Positions 7,801 through 14,917 of a stretch of 18,445 nucleotides of DNA are shown here, one piece after another. Source of the stretch: an uncultured Bacilli bacterium (GTDB lineage: Bacteria > Bacillota_I > Bacilli_A > RF39 > UBA660). Where the stretch lies: NCBI GenBank assembly GCA_947626425.1, contig CANQRX010000015.1:1-18445 (forward strand), written 5' to 3'. Within the stretch, counting starts at the first letter, position 1; each line of letters opens with the position of its first letter. The position numbers and the translations under genes were made by a program. A model generated the notes under the pieces. The model ran no database searches, was not told the origin of the DNA, and worked only from the letters and a program-made list of their open reading frames with translations.

Positions 7801-7971
7801 ATTATTACGAAAAATACGATTGAAGAAAGAATTTTAGAGTTACAAGAACGAAAGAAAATTTTAAGTGATAAATTAATTGAAGATGGAACCGATGAGGCAG
7901 CATACTTTAGAAGTCTTACCGAAGAAGATATTCGCGAATTACTTCGTTATGAAAATGAGGAAGCAAAATGA
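4822..7971 (+). CDS. SWIM zinc-finger SNF2-family DNA helicase/ATPase
   Basis: Swi2/Snf2 superfamily-2 ATPase expected to translocate on double-stranded DNA and remodel bound proteins such as stalled RNA polymerase; the specific task is not known. At 1049 aa it has the usual bacterial layout. A SWIM zinc finger holds C71, C73, C82 and H84 (CDCP...SCQH). A long SNF2-associated middle region follows, then the first RecA lobe with Walker A (DEMGLGKS, about 605-612), DEAQ (about 701) and the TGTPIENS motif. The second lobe carries SGGTGLNLTSAD (about 948) and the arginine-containing DRTHRIGQ (about 978). All core motifs are present. It is the first gene of a five-gene operon and its TGA stop overlaps the next ATG in the sequence ATGA. 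Confidence 0.93.
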   Translation: MINDIESKILQLVSKEDYETGMKYDEDAIFMYSPYVNYSGKHFPFSVSTDTNYLDYEVEVLIKGGKIFTECDCPKFRRNKSCQHVAACLISYSDYIFKMESNESIKKKSLAFLDNLTKNYKAPTLAGVKKALQLEPSLKIEINSSMWGTSVYKALKVKIGEKKMYSLNNKFRDFIEAYKDGKKFSFGKDFEYDPDKHFLTKKQEELLLDLEQVYHRSPQFNLDDQSFIRFIQDNKNEYYMEYSTRPQKLKEGLFFPSSLTKEENNYKLDLNFNPYELCFLTDDNSYVYYNREIYHLNSDEQKLLVNIMDNEIEKLIFTDKQFEDFKKVFLPYIKNNITIDESVTNLKISKEPTASFYFDILEDQIEANIIFNYDGYEVEWNSNNPNEPIVRDKMYENKVLEVLFPYDFVMVKDKIILDGYEKIVDFIENSIEEISLKYPVYTSERLKALNIVRKPRVTSTFHLGVNQILNYHLEVDGIDETEIKNLFASLKQRKKYYRLKNGDLLDMSSEEIQELNRLQEDLELDDFDGKIPKFRALYLDSLKDHSHIINTDNSFDKFINQFKEYQNVNLKFTKEEKEMLRDYQVDGVRWLYTIYKCGFGGILADEMGLGKSFQTIVFIKKILEKDDKILIVSPTSLVYNWEAEFDKFGPELSYQVFSGNKIERKKALEEYQGNIYITSYGLLKEDFDFYEKENFKLFIIDEAQAIKNPVSDVTKTVKKIEATAKFALTGTPIENSLLELWSIFDFIMPGFLANANAFNQKYKIKEDFDEDTNNLLARLKMQIKPFLLRRKKMDVAKDLPEKIENNIYVDLEEDQKKIYAGAVAEANKLMEEAIQSGGFKKNQVIILSLLTRLRQICIDPRIVYKNYTKKSSKIEELIKVVKEVIDNGHKLLLFTNFRTALDIVKDEFEKNKISYYMIAGDVPAKKRKDLVDNFNKDNTNAFLIMLKSGGTGLNLTSADVVIHLDLWWNPQAENQATDRTHRIGQTNTVTVVKIITKNTIEERILELQERKKILSDKLIEDGTDEAAYFRSLTEEDIRELLRYENEEAK

Positions 7972-8651
7972 AATATGCTTTGATAAGTGGAGCATCGCGG
8001 GGTTTAGGCAAAGAAATTGCCAAGACTTTTGCGAAGCATAATTATAATCTTCTTTTAAATTACTTAAAAAATGACGAAGCAGCATTGCAAGTTAAAGAAG
8101 AGATTGAACGGGACTTTGGAGTTTTCGTTCATCTTTTAAAAGGTGATATATCTAACCCTTTAGACGTAGAGAAAATGCACCGTTATGTTAAAGAAAAAAA
8201 ATTAAATTTAGAAGTTTTAGTTTGTAATGCCGGAATTGATCATGTTTGTGAAATTTCGGAAAAAACTTATGATGATTTTTTACAAGTTTTAAAAGTTAAT
8301 ATTTTGGGTAATTTTTTGTTACTGCAAAGTTTTGGTCAAGATTTAGAAAGGCAAAAAAAAGGAAGTATTATAATTATTAATTCAGATAATGTTATTGATG
8401 CGAACGATTCGGTAACTTTAGAATATGATGTGTCTAAAGCTGGGTTATTAATGATGGCTAAGGATTATGCTTTGGCTTTTAAATATGCTAAAATTCATAG
8501 TATTTGTCCTGGTTGGTTAGATACGGATATGAATATTATTCCCGAAGATGTTAAAAAAGATATTTTATTTACGGATAAGCAAGCGGTTTGCGAATCGGTT
8601 TGGGAACAAACTAAAAATGAAGAAAGTGGAAATGTGGTTGTAGTAAGATGA
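7968..8651 (+). CDS. Short-chain dehydrogenase/reductase (FabG-like)
   Basis: NAD(P)-dependent oxidoreductase of the classical SDR family, 227 aa, cytosolic. The Rossmann glycine motif GASRGLG (residues 8-14) and the NAG of VCNAGID are present, as is the catalytic set S139, Y153 and K157 (YDVSK), with S-to-Y spacing close to normal. The PGW.DTDM segment matches the substrate-loop region. The family's best-known member is 3-oxoacyl-ACP reductase, but the substrate cannot be read from sequence, and no other fatty-acid gene is nearby. A GAGGAAG ribosome-binding site lies within the helicase gene's end. It overlaps both neighbours by 4 nt (ATGA), implying translational coupling. Confidence 0.88.
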   Translation: MKYALISGASRGLGKEIAKTFAKHNYNLLLNYLKNDEAALQVKEEIERDFGVFVHLLKGDISNPLDVEKMHRYVKEKKLNLEVLVCNAGIDHVCEISEKTYDDFLQVLKVNILGNFLLLQSFGQDLERQKKGSIIIINSDNVIDANDSVTLEYDVSKAGLLMMAKDYALAFKYAKIHSICPGWLDTDMNIIPEDVKKDILFTDKQAVCESVWEQTKNEESGNVVVVR

Positions 8652-9925
8652 AAGAAAAATTAAAAATTAGTGATAAAACATGGGCAGTTTATCAAAAAGT
8701 GTTGCCTAAAGTTAAAACAATGTTTGAAAAAATTGATGAAATTAATGAATACAACACGGCTAAGGTTTTGCAAGCTTTTTGGCATCATAAAGTTAGTGAA
8801 GCTCATTTTGCCTCTTCAAGTGGCTATGGCTATAATGATATAGGACGGGAAGTTATTGAAAACATTTATGCCGATATTTTTGAATGTGAAAGTGCTTTAG
8901 TTCGAATGCAGTTTGTCTCAGGCTCTCATACTTTGGCAAAAACTTTTTTTGCACTTTTAAGACCTAATGATTTATTGTTATCCATAAGCGGAAGGCCGTA
9001 TGATACTTTACATGAAGTAATTGGGATTAAAGATAATCCTAGTTCTTTAAAAAGTTTTGGAATTTTGTATGATGAAATAGACTTAGTAAATGATGATTTT
9101 GATTATGAAAAAATAAAAGATTATTTACATCATCATTCCGTTAAAGTAATTGAAATTCAACGAAGTAAAGGTTATAGCAGTCGGAAAAGTCTTAGTATAG
9201 AAAAAATTGCTAAAGTTATTAAATTAATCAAAGAAATTAATAAAGATATTATTGTTATGGTTGATAATTGTTATTGTGAATTAGTAAGTAAACAAGAACC
9301 CACTAGTGTGGGAGCAGACCTTGTGGTAGGTTCGCTTATTAAAAACTTAGGAGGTGGCATCGCCTTAAATGGAGGCTATGTCGCTGGTAAAAAAGAACTG
9401 ATTGATTTAGTTGGGGAAAGTCTTTATTTACCGGGCGAAAAAACTTTGGTAGGACCAACATTAGGAGCAAATAAAATGTTTTTGCAAGGTCTTTATAATG
9501 CCCCAAGTGTAGTAGCATCTTCTTTAAAAATTGGTGTTTTAACATCCGCGATGCTGGAAGAATTAGGATATAAAGTTGAACCAAAATGGGATGAAGAAAA
9601 AGTCGATATTGTTACCAACATTTGGTTTTTAAATCCCGAAGACTTAATAAAATATTGTGAAGGAATCCAATCAGGAAGTGCGATTGATAGTTTTGTTAAA
9701 ATTGTCCCTGATGATATGCCTGGTTATGATGATAAAATTATTATGGCTAGTGGGTCTTTTGTCCAAGGTTCAAGTATCGAATTGTCGTGTGATGGGCCTC
9801 TACGAGATCCTTATCTGGCTTATCAACAAGGTGGTTTAAATTATGAAGCAGGAAAAATTGGCGTTTTAAAAGCGATTGACAAATTATTAGAGGTTAGTGA
9901 TGAAGAAACTAAAAATAATTTATGA
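8648..9925 (+). CDS. ynbB: YnbB-type PLP-dependent enzyme (methionine gamma-lyase-like, 'aluminium resistance protein' family)
   Basis: Fold-type I pyridoxal-phosphate protein of the Met_gamma_lyase/aluminium-resistance family (PF06838), 425 aa, normal length. The cofactor lysine is K232 in GSLIKNLGGG. Further family features are the 'YGYNDIGRE' substrate-side stretch near residue 60, 'QFVSGSHTL' near 90, 'MVDNCYCEL' before the lysine, and 'GEKTLVGPTLGANK' after it. The physiological reaction is not settled for this family; the names come from homology to cystathionine/methionine lyases. It overlaps the dehydrogenase by 4 nt and the following pseudouridine synthase by 26 nt. In Bacillus subtilis the homologue ynbB lies near glnRA, a different setting from this one. 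Confidence 0.85.
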   Translation: MKEKLKISDKTWAVYQKVLPKVKTMFEKIDEINEYNTAKVLQAFWHHKVSEAHFASSSGYGYNDIGREVIENIYADIFECESALVRMQFVSGSHTLAKTFFALLRPNDLLLSISGRPYDTLHEVIGIKDNPSSLKSFGILYDEIDLVNDDFDYEKIKDYLHHHSVKVIEIQRSKGYSSRKSLSIEKIAKVIKLIKEINKDIIVMVDNCYCELVSKQEPTSVGADLVVGSLIKNLGGGIALNGGYVAGKKELIDLVGESLYLPGEKTLVGPTLGANKMFLQGLYNAPSVVASSLKIGVLTSAMLEELGYKVEPKWDEEKVDIVTNIWFLNPEDLIKYCEGIQSGSAIDSFVKIVPDDMPGYDDKIIMASGSFVQGSSIELSCDGPLRDPYLAYQQGGLNYEAGKIGVLKAIDKLLEVSDEETKNNL

Positions 9926-10568
9926 AGATAAAGAATTATTAGTCGTTGATAAAGAAAGTTCAATGTTAACGATTGCAACTGAAAAGGAAAAAGAAAAAAC
10001 TTTGTATAATGAAGTAAGCACTTATGTGAAAAAACAATATCCTAAAAATAAAGTTTTTATAATTAATCGGCTTGATAAAGAAACCTCAGGAATTGTTTTA
10101 TTTGCCAAAAATCAACAAATTAAAAAGGATATTCAAGATCATTGGCAACAAGTAGCTAAGGTTCGTGAGTATTTGGCGATTGTTGAAGGTAATTTTAAAA
10201 AGAAAAAAGGAACTTTAAAAAATTATTTAAAATATGATAAAACTTTAAAAGCTTATTGTGCTAAAGAAGGAGTACTTGCGATAACTAATTATGAAGTTTT
10301 AGGTCAAACTTCTCAGTATTCGTTATTAAAAATAAATATTGTAACGGGCAAAAAGCATCAAATTCGCGTGCAGTTAAAAGAAATTGGCCATCCAATCGTA
10401 GGTGATAAAAAGTATCAAGCTTTAAAAAATCCGATTAATCGCTTAGCGCTTCATTGCGCTTATGTGGCTTTAGATTATCGAAAAGGCTATCAATTTAAAA
10501 CGAAAATTCCGGCTTCTTTTGCTAAAATTTTTCCGAAAGAAATAATAGAATATGAAGGTGATAAATAA
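9900..10568 (+). CDS. RluA-family RNA pseudouridine synthase, short form without S4 domain
   Basis: Isomerises uridine to pseudouridine in rRNA or tRNA. The catalytic aspartate is D59 in the RluA signature INRLDKETSG, and the C-terminal 'KKHQIRVQL...GHPIVGDKKY' block is also typical. There is no N-terminal S4 domain, so it belongs to the short RluA type (222 aa); the target base cannot be assigned. An in-frame GTG at 9897 immediately precedes the ATG at 9900. AGAGG at 9889-9893 is 6 nt from the ATG but only 3 nt from the GTG, so ATG is preferred. It begins inside the end of the PLP-enzyme gene and shares one base with the next start (TAATG), so it is translationally coupled. Confidence 0.9.
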   Translation: MKKLKIIYEDKELLVVDKESSMLTIATEKEKEKTLYNEVSTYVKKQYPKNKVFIINRLDKETSGIVLFAKNQQIKKDIQDHWQQVAKVREYLAIVEGNFKKKKGTLKNYLKYDKTLKAYCAKEGVLAITNYEVLGQTSQYSLLKINIVTGKKHQIRVQLKEIGHPIVGDKKYQALKNPINRLALHCAYVALDYRKGYQFKTKIPASFAKIFPKEIIEYEGDK

Positions 10569-11281
10569 TGGAACGATTACAAAAAATAATTGCTCAAAGT
10601 GGTTTTTGTTCGCGAAGAAAAGCCGAAGAATATATCCAAAAAGGATTAGTAACTGTTAATGGCCAAAAAGTTACGCAGTTAGGTTTAAAATTTAATTATG
10701 ATGATCAAATTATGATTGATGGGCATTGTTTAGAAAATAAAGAAGAAAAAGAATACTATTTATTATATAAACCACGAGGAGTAGTTACGACCGTCAGTGA
10801 TGAATTTAACCGACCAAAAGTTGTCGATTTTATTCCGACCAAAACCCGAATTTATCCGGTGGGAAGATTAGATTATGATACGACAGGATTACTTCTTTTA
10901 ACAAATGATGGAGAGCTAACAAATATTTTGACGCATCCCTCAAACAAAATTGAAAAAATTTATACCGCTAAAGTAAAAGGGATAATATCTAGTGAAGAAT
11001 TTATGAAAATAAAAAAAGGTCTAAAAATTGATAATCGCTTAGTAAAAGTAACTTATTTAAAAATTAAAAAAATTGATAAAGTTAAAGAAACAACAACGAT
11101 TTCAATTGGCATTATGGAAGGTCGTAATCACATTGTAAAAAGACTTTTTAAATCTCTTAATCATGAAGTTTTAAAATTAAAAAGAGAAACTTTAGCATTT
11201 TTAAACTTACAAGGTTTAAAAAGTGGCGAATATAGAAGTCTTTCTATTAAAGAAGTTAAAAAATTATATGCTTTAAAATAA
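10568..11281 (+). CDS. rluB: RsuA/RluB/RluE-family pseudouridine synthase
   Basis: Ribosomal large-subunit (or small-subunit) pseudouridine synthase, 237 aa. An N-terminal S4 RNA-binding domain (residues 1-50, LQKIIAQSGFCSRRKAEEYI) is followed by the catalytic domain, with D102 in GRLDYDTTGLLLLTNDGEL. 'GIMEGRNHIVKRLF' near residue 180 is a second family hallmark. Length and S4 plus catalytic order match RluB, which in Bacillus modifies 23S rRNA helix 90; RsuA or RluE specificity cannot be excluded from sequence alone. It is the last gene of the operon. A GAAGGTG ribosome-binding site lies inside the preceding gene. No convincing terminator follows before the tRNA promoter. Confidence 0.88.
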   Translation: MERLQKIIAQSGFCSRRKAEEYIQKGLVTVNGQKVTQLGLKFNYDDQIMIDGHCLENKEEKEYYLLYKPRGVVTTVSDEFNRPKVVDFIPTKTRIYPVGRLDYDTTGLLLLTNDGELTNILTHPSNKIEKIYTAKVKGIISSEEFMKIKKGLKIDNRLVKVTYLKIKKIDKVKETTTISIGIMEGRNHIVKRLFKSLNHEVLKLKRETLAFLNLQGLKSGEYRSLSIKEVKKLYALK

Positions 11282-11330
11282 AAAACCTAAGTGTTGGCGA
11301 AAAAAATATCAAAAAATGCGTATATTTTTG

Positions 11331-11360
11331 TTGACAAAGTATAAAATAATAATATATAAT
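11331..11360 (+). promoter_or_regulatory. Promoter of tRNA-Asn
   Basis: TTGACA (11331-11336) and TATAAT (11355-11360) are both perfect consensus boxes with an 18-bp spacer. The start would fall about 5 nt before the mature tRNA. Confidence 0.85.
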
Positions 11361-11371
11361 TTGATTGTACT

Positions 11372-11447
11372 GCTTGATTAGCTCAGTCGGTAGAGCAAAC
11401 GGCTGTTAACCGTTGGGTCGTAGGTTCGAGTCCTACATCAAGCGCCA
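11372..11447 (+). tRNA. tRNA-Asn (anticodon GUU), CCA encoded
   Basis: Full cloverleaf. The 7-bp acceptor stem GCTTGAT (11372-11378) pairs with ATCAAGC (11437-11443), followed by discriminator G and encoded CCA. The D-arm contains AGCTCAGTCGGTAGAGC. The anticodon stem AACGG/CCGTT closes the loop CTGTTAA with anticodon GTT at 11405-11407. The T-arm contains GGTTCGAGTCC. It is a single tRNA unit with its own promoter and terminator. Confidence 0.97.
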
Positions 11448-11459
11448 TAAGGTATTTTT

Positions 11460-11489
11460 ACAAACTCTATTTTAAAGGGTTTGTTTTTT
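11460..11489 (+). terminator. Intrinsic terminator of the tRNA transcript
   Basis: ACAAACTCT (11460-11468) pairs with AGGGTTTGT (11476-11484) over 9 bp with one wobble and a 7-nt loop, followed by a T run to 11489. Confidence 0.85.
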
Positions 11490-11626
11490 GTTATTTAAGA
11501 AGTAAATAAGTGCTTTGGAGTTTTTAAAGTTTAGCGAACCTGAAAATAAAAATGTTGGTTTAAAGTTGGTGATTATTTAGCTGGATAATTATTTTAAAAA
11601 ATCCTTGGAAATTTTAGCAAAAAAAG

Positions 11627-11655
11627 TTGACAAACAACCACTTATCGTTTAATAT
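11627..11655 (+). promoter_or_regulatory. Promoter of the candidate small RNA
   Basis: TTGACA (11627-11632) and TAATAT (11650-11655) are separated by 17 bp. The predicted start is near 11661, right at the base of the first RNA hairpin. Confidence 0.65.
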
Positions 11656-11660
11656 ATGAA

Positions 11661-11762
11661 ATACCAATTCACTTAAAGGCGAATTGGTGCTAGTATCACA
11701 CTAGTCAACCCCTTTTTATTCTTTTAAGTAGCTACTTTAATTAGTAGCTACAATTTTTTTTT
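11661..11762 (+). ncRNA. Candidate small RNA of about 100 nt, unknown family
   Basis: A complete transcription unit without a reading frame. After a promoter, hairpin 1 is a perfect 8-bp stem (11663-11670 with 11681-11688) with a 10-nt loop ACTTAAAGGC. Hairpin 2 has a 5-bp stem (11690-11694 with 11700-11704) and loop ATCAC. A C/U-rich single-stranded linker (about 11706-11725) follows, then a terminator with nine T. I do not recognise it as 6S, SRP, tmRNA, RNase P or a known riboswitch. The next gene is over 400 nt away and has its own promoter, so a cis-acting leader is unlikely. Confidence 0.55.
11728..11762 (+). terminator. Intrinsic terminator of the candidate small RNA
   Basis: GTAGCTACT (11728-11736) pairs perfectly with AGTAGCTAC (11743-11751) over 9 bp with a 6-nt loop, then AA and nine T (11754-11762). 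The motif GTAGCTAC is itself palindromic. Confidence 0.8.
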
Positions 11763-12131
11763 GTAATTAATTTAAATGAGAAAAACTATTGTAAAGAACA
11801 TATAAAAAAAATAAAAACTGTTTTAATTAATAGTTTAGTAGTAAAATATGAAAGAAAGACTAAAACCATTAATTTTTTTTAGTTTTTATTTTTTGCAAAC
11901 ACTTTATTATAGGCATTGTTAATAGGGTAGTTTATATGATTTTGAAAAAATAAAAGATAGATAGTTTTATTAAATAAAGTAGTTTGCTATCAGAAAGTAT
12001 TTCCTTTCTGATGGCTATTACTATACAATTGTTATTGACACTTTTCAAGTAAAGAAAATGACAAGTTTTGTCACAAGTTGTCGGCTTATGTCGAATAAGC
12101 TACTAATTTATCAATAATGATTAAATTTAAT
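11763..12131. other. Non-coding stretch with several inverted repeats before gmk
   Basis: No coding frame is supported. Three structures stand out. The largest is a 12-bp stem with one wobble (11986-11997 with 12004-12015, 6-nt loop). TGACAA-gtt-TTGTCA occurs at 12059-12073, and GCTTAT-GTCGA-ATAAGC at 12084-12100. The last two look like protein-binding palindromes or small RNA stems. No T run follows the 12-bp stem, so it is not a standard terminator. Confidence 0.5.
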
Positions 12132-12159
12132 TTGATTTATTACCATAATTTATTATAAT
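12132..12159 (+). promoter_or_regulatory. Promoter of gmk
   Basis: TTGATT (12132-12137) and a perfect TATAAT (12154-12159), spacer 16 bp. The start would be near 12166, which places the ATG at 12173 only about 7 nt into the message and favours the downstream start at 12188. Confidence 0.7.
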
Positions 12160-12187
12160 TGAAATAACTAAAATGAAAGGTGATTGT

Positions 12188-12862
12188 ATGATATCAAATA
12201 AAAAACAAGGAAATTTAATTATTATTTCAGGTATTTCGGGGGCAGGGAAAGGAAGTGTAATTAAGAAAATTTTAGAAATTAATCCCAATATTCATTTATC
12301 AATTTCTTATACTTCAAGGCCAATGCGTCCAGGTGATATTGATGGAGTTACTTATAAGTTTGTAACTAAAGAGGAGTTTGAAGAAAAAATTGCTAAAGGT
12401 GAACTTTTAGAATATACAATTTATTCGGGTAATTATTATGGTACTCCCAAGTTAGAAGTGCGAGAGCTATTAAATCAAGGCCATGATGTTTTATTAGAAA
12501 TTGAAGTTGAAGGAGCTTCTAAAGTTAAAGAAATGTTTCCTGAAACAATTTTAATCTTTATTTTGCCACCAAGTATGGAAGAAGTGAAAAGAAGATTAAA
12601 AGCTCGTAATTCGGAAACAAAAGAGCAGATTATAAAAAGATTTCAAACGGCTTATCAAGAAATAAATGAAATTTATAAGTATAATTATGTTGTAGTTAAC
12701 GACAATTTAGAAGAAGCTGTTAAAAAGGTAAATGCCATAATGGTAAGTGAAAAATGCCGGGTTGATCGAATTGAAGAATTATCAGTTGAAAATCAAGAAG
12801 AATTTATGCATGAATTATTGATGGATAAAGAGTTTGATAATGACAAAAAACTTGATTTTTAG
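12188..12862 (+). CDS. gmk: Guanylate kinase
   Basis: Phosphorylates GMP to GDP with ATP, an essential step of guanine nucleotide synthesis, cytosolic. The P-loop GISGAGKGS is at residues 15-23. The GMP-binding region includes SYTSRPMRPGDIDGVTYKF and 'YSGNYYGTP', and the lid contains RRLKARNSE. At 224 aa it is slightly longer than the usual about 205, owing to a short acidic C-terminal tail. I chose ATG 12188 because AAAGGTG (12176-12182) stands 5 nt before it; an upstream in-frame ATG at 12173 would have no ribosome-binding site. It is monocistronic by position, since the T-box leader of thrS separates it from the next gene. Confidence 0.95.
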   Translation: MISNKKQGNLIIISGISGAGKGSVIKKILEINPNIHLSISYTSRPMRPGDIDGVTYKFVTKEEFEEKIAKGELLEYTIYSGNYYGTPKLEVRELLNQGHDVLLEIEVEGASKVKEMFPETILIFILPPSMEEVKRRLKARNSETKEQIIKRFQTAYQEINEIYKYNYVVVNDNLEEAVKKVNAIMVSEKCRVDRIEELSVENQEEFMHELLMDKEFDNDKKLDF

Positions 12863-12969
12863 AATAACTTTTCTTTGGAAAAAATATTTGTTTTGAGGCC
12901 ATTTTTTCTTGCTTCGTTCTTGATGGTTATGTTAATATATAAATGTAAATCGTTAATCAAAAGACATGG

Positions 12970-13146
12970 TAAAATAGAATCTTTTTTAAAGAGACTTTGT
13001 GGGTGGTGGAAACAAAGAAAAAGCCTATTTTATTACTCCTTTTGTAGAGGCTTAATAAAGTCCGGGGAAATTCCTCGTTATCAAAAAAAAGTTAAATTAA
13101 GGATGGTACCGTCTTACTTGACGCCTTTAGGTGCTATCCTTTTTTT
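12970..13146 (+). promoter_or_regulatory. T-box leader of thrS
   Basis: tRNA-sensing transcription attenuator upstream of threonyl-tRNA synthetase. The conserved T-box AAGGATGGTACCGTC lies at 13099-13113. GGATGGTACC (13101-13110) can pair with GGTGCTATCC (13130-13139), and the T run 13140-13146 completes the terminator; uncharged tRNA would stabilise the alternative antiterminator. Upstream, AGAGACTTTGTGGGTGGTGGAAAC fits the distal stem I with its GGTGGAAAC loop region. ATTACTCCT in the lower part of stem I contains ACT (13035-13037), a threonine codon and the likely specifier. A TGG-TAAAAT extended -10 (12967-12975) would start the message about 7 nt later. Stem II/III detail is not resolved. 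Confidence 0.85.
13101..13146 (+). terminator. T-box attenuator terminator
   Basis: A 10-bp stem with two G-T pairs (13101-13110 with 13130-13139) followed by seven T. The left arm overlaps the T-box, so terminator and antiterminator are mutually exclusive. Confidence 0.85.
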
Positions 13147-13163
13147 ATGAAAGAAGGTAAAAA

Positions 13164-14915
13164 ATGATAAATATTAAAGAAAATGAACAATTAAGTAAAT
13201 TAAATCATAGTTGCGCCCATGTTATGGCTCAGGCTGTTAAAAGACTTTATCCGGATGCTAAGTTTTGGGTTGGTCCGGTTATTGAAGAAGGTTTTTATTA
13301 TGATATGGATCTAAATGGTCAAACCTTAACAAATGATGATTTAGATAAAATAACTAAAGAAATGAAAAAAATAATTAAGGATGGAAAACGAATTGTTAGA
13401 AGAGAATTAACTAAAGAAGAAGCTTTAGAAATGTTTAAAGAAGATCCATATAAAATTGATTTGATTGAAAATTTTAGTGAAGATAGTGTTATTACTTGTT
13501 ATACGCAAGGAGAATTTACTGATTTATGTCGGGGTCCGCATGTTGAAACAGTTAAGGAATGTAAATATTTTAAACTTTTAAAATTTTCTGGTTCTTATTA
13601 TAAAGGTGATTCTAAAAACAAACCTTTGCAAAGAATTTATGGTATTTGTTTTACTAATGAAGAGGATTTAAATAATCATTTACAAGAATTAGAAGAAGCC
13701 AAAGAAAGAGATCATCGAAAATTAGGAAAAGAGTTAGAATTATTTATGACTAATGATTTGGTAGGTAAAGGTTTACCGATGTATTTACCTAATGGTTATA
13801 TTATTTGGGAACAACTCGAAAATTATATTAAAGACAAAGAAAAAAAATTAGGTTATTTTCATGTTTTAACTCCTCCTTTAGGTTCGGTTGATTTATATAA
13901 AACCTCGGGTCATTGGGATCATTATAAAGAAAATATGTTTCCCAAAATGGAAGTTGATGGCGAAGAATTTGTTTTAAGACCAATGAACTGTCCTCATCAT
14001 ATGATGATATATGCAAATACTATTCATTCTTATCGGGATTTACCAATTCGAATTGGAGAAGTTGCTAGAGATTGTCGGTTTGAAGCAAGTGGGGCTTTAA
14101 AAGGCATCGAACGGGCTCGAACTTTTTGTCAAAATGATGCGCATTTATTTGTTACGAAAGAACAGATTGAAAGTGAATTTGCTAATGTTGTTAATTTAAT
14201 TTTAGAAGTTTATAAGGAACTTAAAATTACGAATTATCATTTTGAATTGTCGTTAAGAGATAAAGAAGATGTTGAAAAGTATTATCCGGATGATGAAATG
14301 TGGGAAAATGCGGAAAATACACTAAGAAGTGTTTTAGATAATATTGGTATTTCTTATGTCGAAAAAATAGGCGAGGCTGCCTTTTACGGGCCAAAGTTGG
14401 ATGTTCAAGTAAAACCAGCCGTAGGACCTGAATATACTCTTTCTACTTGTCAATTAGATTTTTGTTTACCAATGCGGTTTAATTTAACTTATGTAGATGC
14501 AGATGGTGAAAAAAAGACCCCAGTTGTTCTTCACCGAGCAATTTTAGGTTCCTTAGATCGGTTTATGGCTTATTTAATTGAAGAATACAAAGGTGCATTT
14601 CCTTTATGGCTTGCGCCAGTGCAACTAAATATTGTGCCGGTTAATCCAGAATATCAAAATGATTATGCATTCAAAATAAAAAAACAATTAGAAGAGGAAG
14701 GTTATCGGGTCACTTTAGATAACCGCAATGAAAAATTAAGCTACCGGATGCGGGAGTCGGTTATTAAAAAAATACCTTATACGATTATTTTAGGTCAAAA
14801 AGAAATGGAGGACAATTTAATTAGTTATCGGGAATATAAATCGGAAGAAACTGTAACTTTAACTATTGAGGAATTTAAGAATTTATTAAAAGAAAAAATA
14901 GAAAAGAAGGGGTAA
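13164..14915 (+). CDS. thrS: Threonyl-tRNA synthetase, form lacking the TGS domain
   Basis: Class II synthetase that charges tRNA-Thr. The chain opens directly with the editing domain (HSCAH, H15 and H19; C122 and H126 in LCRGPHV), so the usual N-terminal TGS domain of about 60 residues is missing; length is 583 rather than about 640. The catalytic core has the zinc ligand C276 in MNCPHH with partners in NDAHLF and VLHRA, motif 2 around RDCRFEASGAL and motif 3 around LGSLDRF. The C-terminal HGTP anticodon-binding domain starts at about 490. The start is certain: the T-box terminator ends 17 nt upstream and AAGAAGG (13151-13157) precedes the ATG. TGS-less ThrRS is known from Mollicutes-like genomes. 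Followed after 2 nt by the HD gene. Confidence 0.95.
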   Translation: MINIKENEQLSKLNHSCAHVMAQAVKRLYPDAKFWVGPVIEEGFYYDMDLNGQTLTNDDLDKITKEMKKIIKDGKRIVRRELTKEEALEMFKEDPYKIDLIENFSEDSVITCYTQGEFTDLCRGPHVETVKECKYFKLLKFSGSYYKGDSKNKPLQRIYGICFTNEEDLNNHLQELEEAKERDHRKLGKELELFMTNDLVGKGLPMYLPNGYIIWEQLENYIKDKEKKLGYFHVLTPPLGSVDLYKTSGHWDHYKENMFPKMEVDGEEFVLRPMNCPHHMMIYANTIHSYRDLPIRIGEVARDCRFEASGALKGIERARTFCQNDAHLFVTKEQIESEFANVVNLILEVYKELKITNYHFELSLRDKEDVEKYYPDDEMWENAENTLRSVLDNIGISYVEKIGEAAFYGPKLDVQVKPAVGPEYTLSTCQLDFCLPMRFNLTYVDADGEKKTPVVLHRAILGSLDRFMAYLIEEYKGAFPLWLAPVQLNIVPVNPEYQNDYAFKIKKQLEEEGYRVTLDNRNEKLSYRMRESVIKKIPYTIILGQKEMEDNLISYREYKSEETVTLTIEEFKNLLKEKIEKKG

Positions 14916-14917
14916 AA

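Noticed and set aside
9339..9839. Alternative-frame open frames within the PLP-enzyme gene
   Set aside because: They lie within the strongly conserved ynbB-like frame and show no family features of their own.
11302..11329. AAAAATAT/ATATTTTT hairpin after rluB as an operon terminator
   Set aside because: The 8-bp stem is made only of A-T pairs with a 12-nt loop and overlaps the approach to the tRNA promoter; too weak to call.
12875..13150. 91-codon open frame on the plus strand between gmk and thrS
   Set aside because: It runs across the T-box leader and its terminator, has no ribosome-binding site, and its composition reflects RNA structure, not protein.
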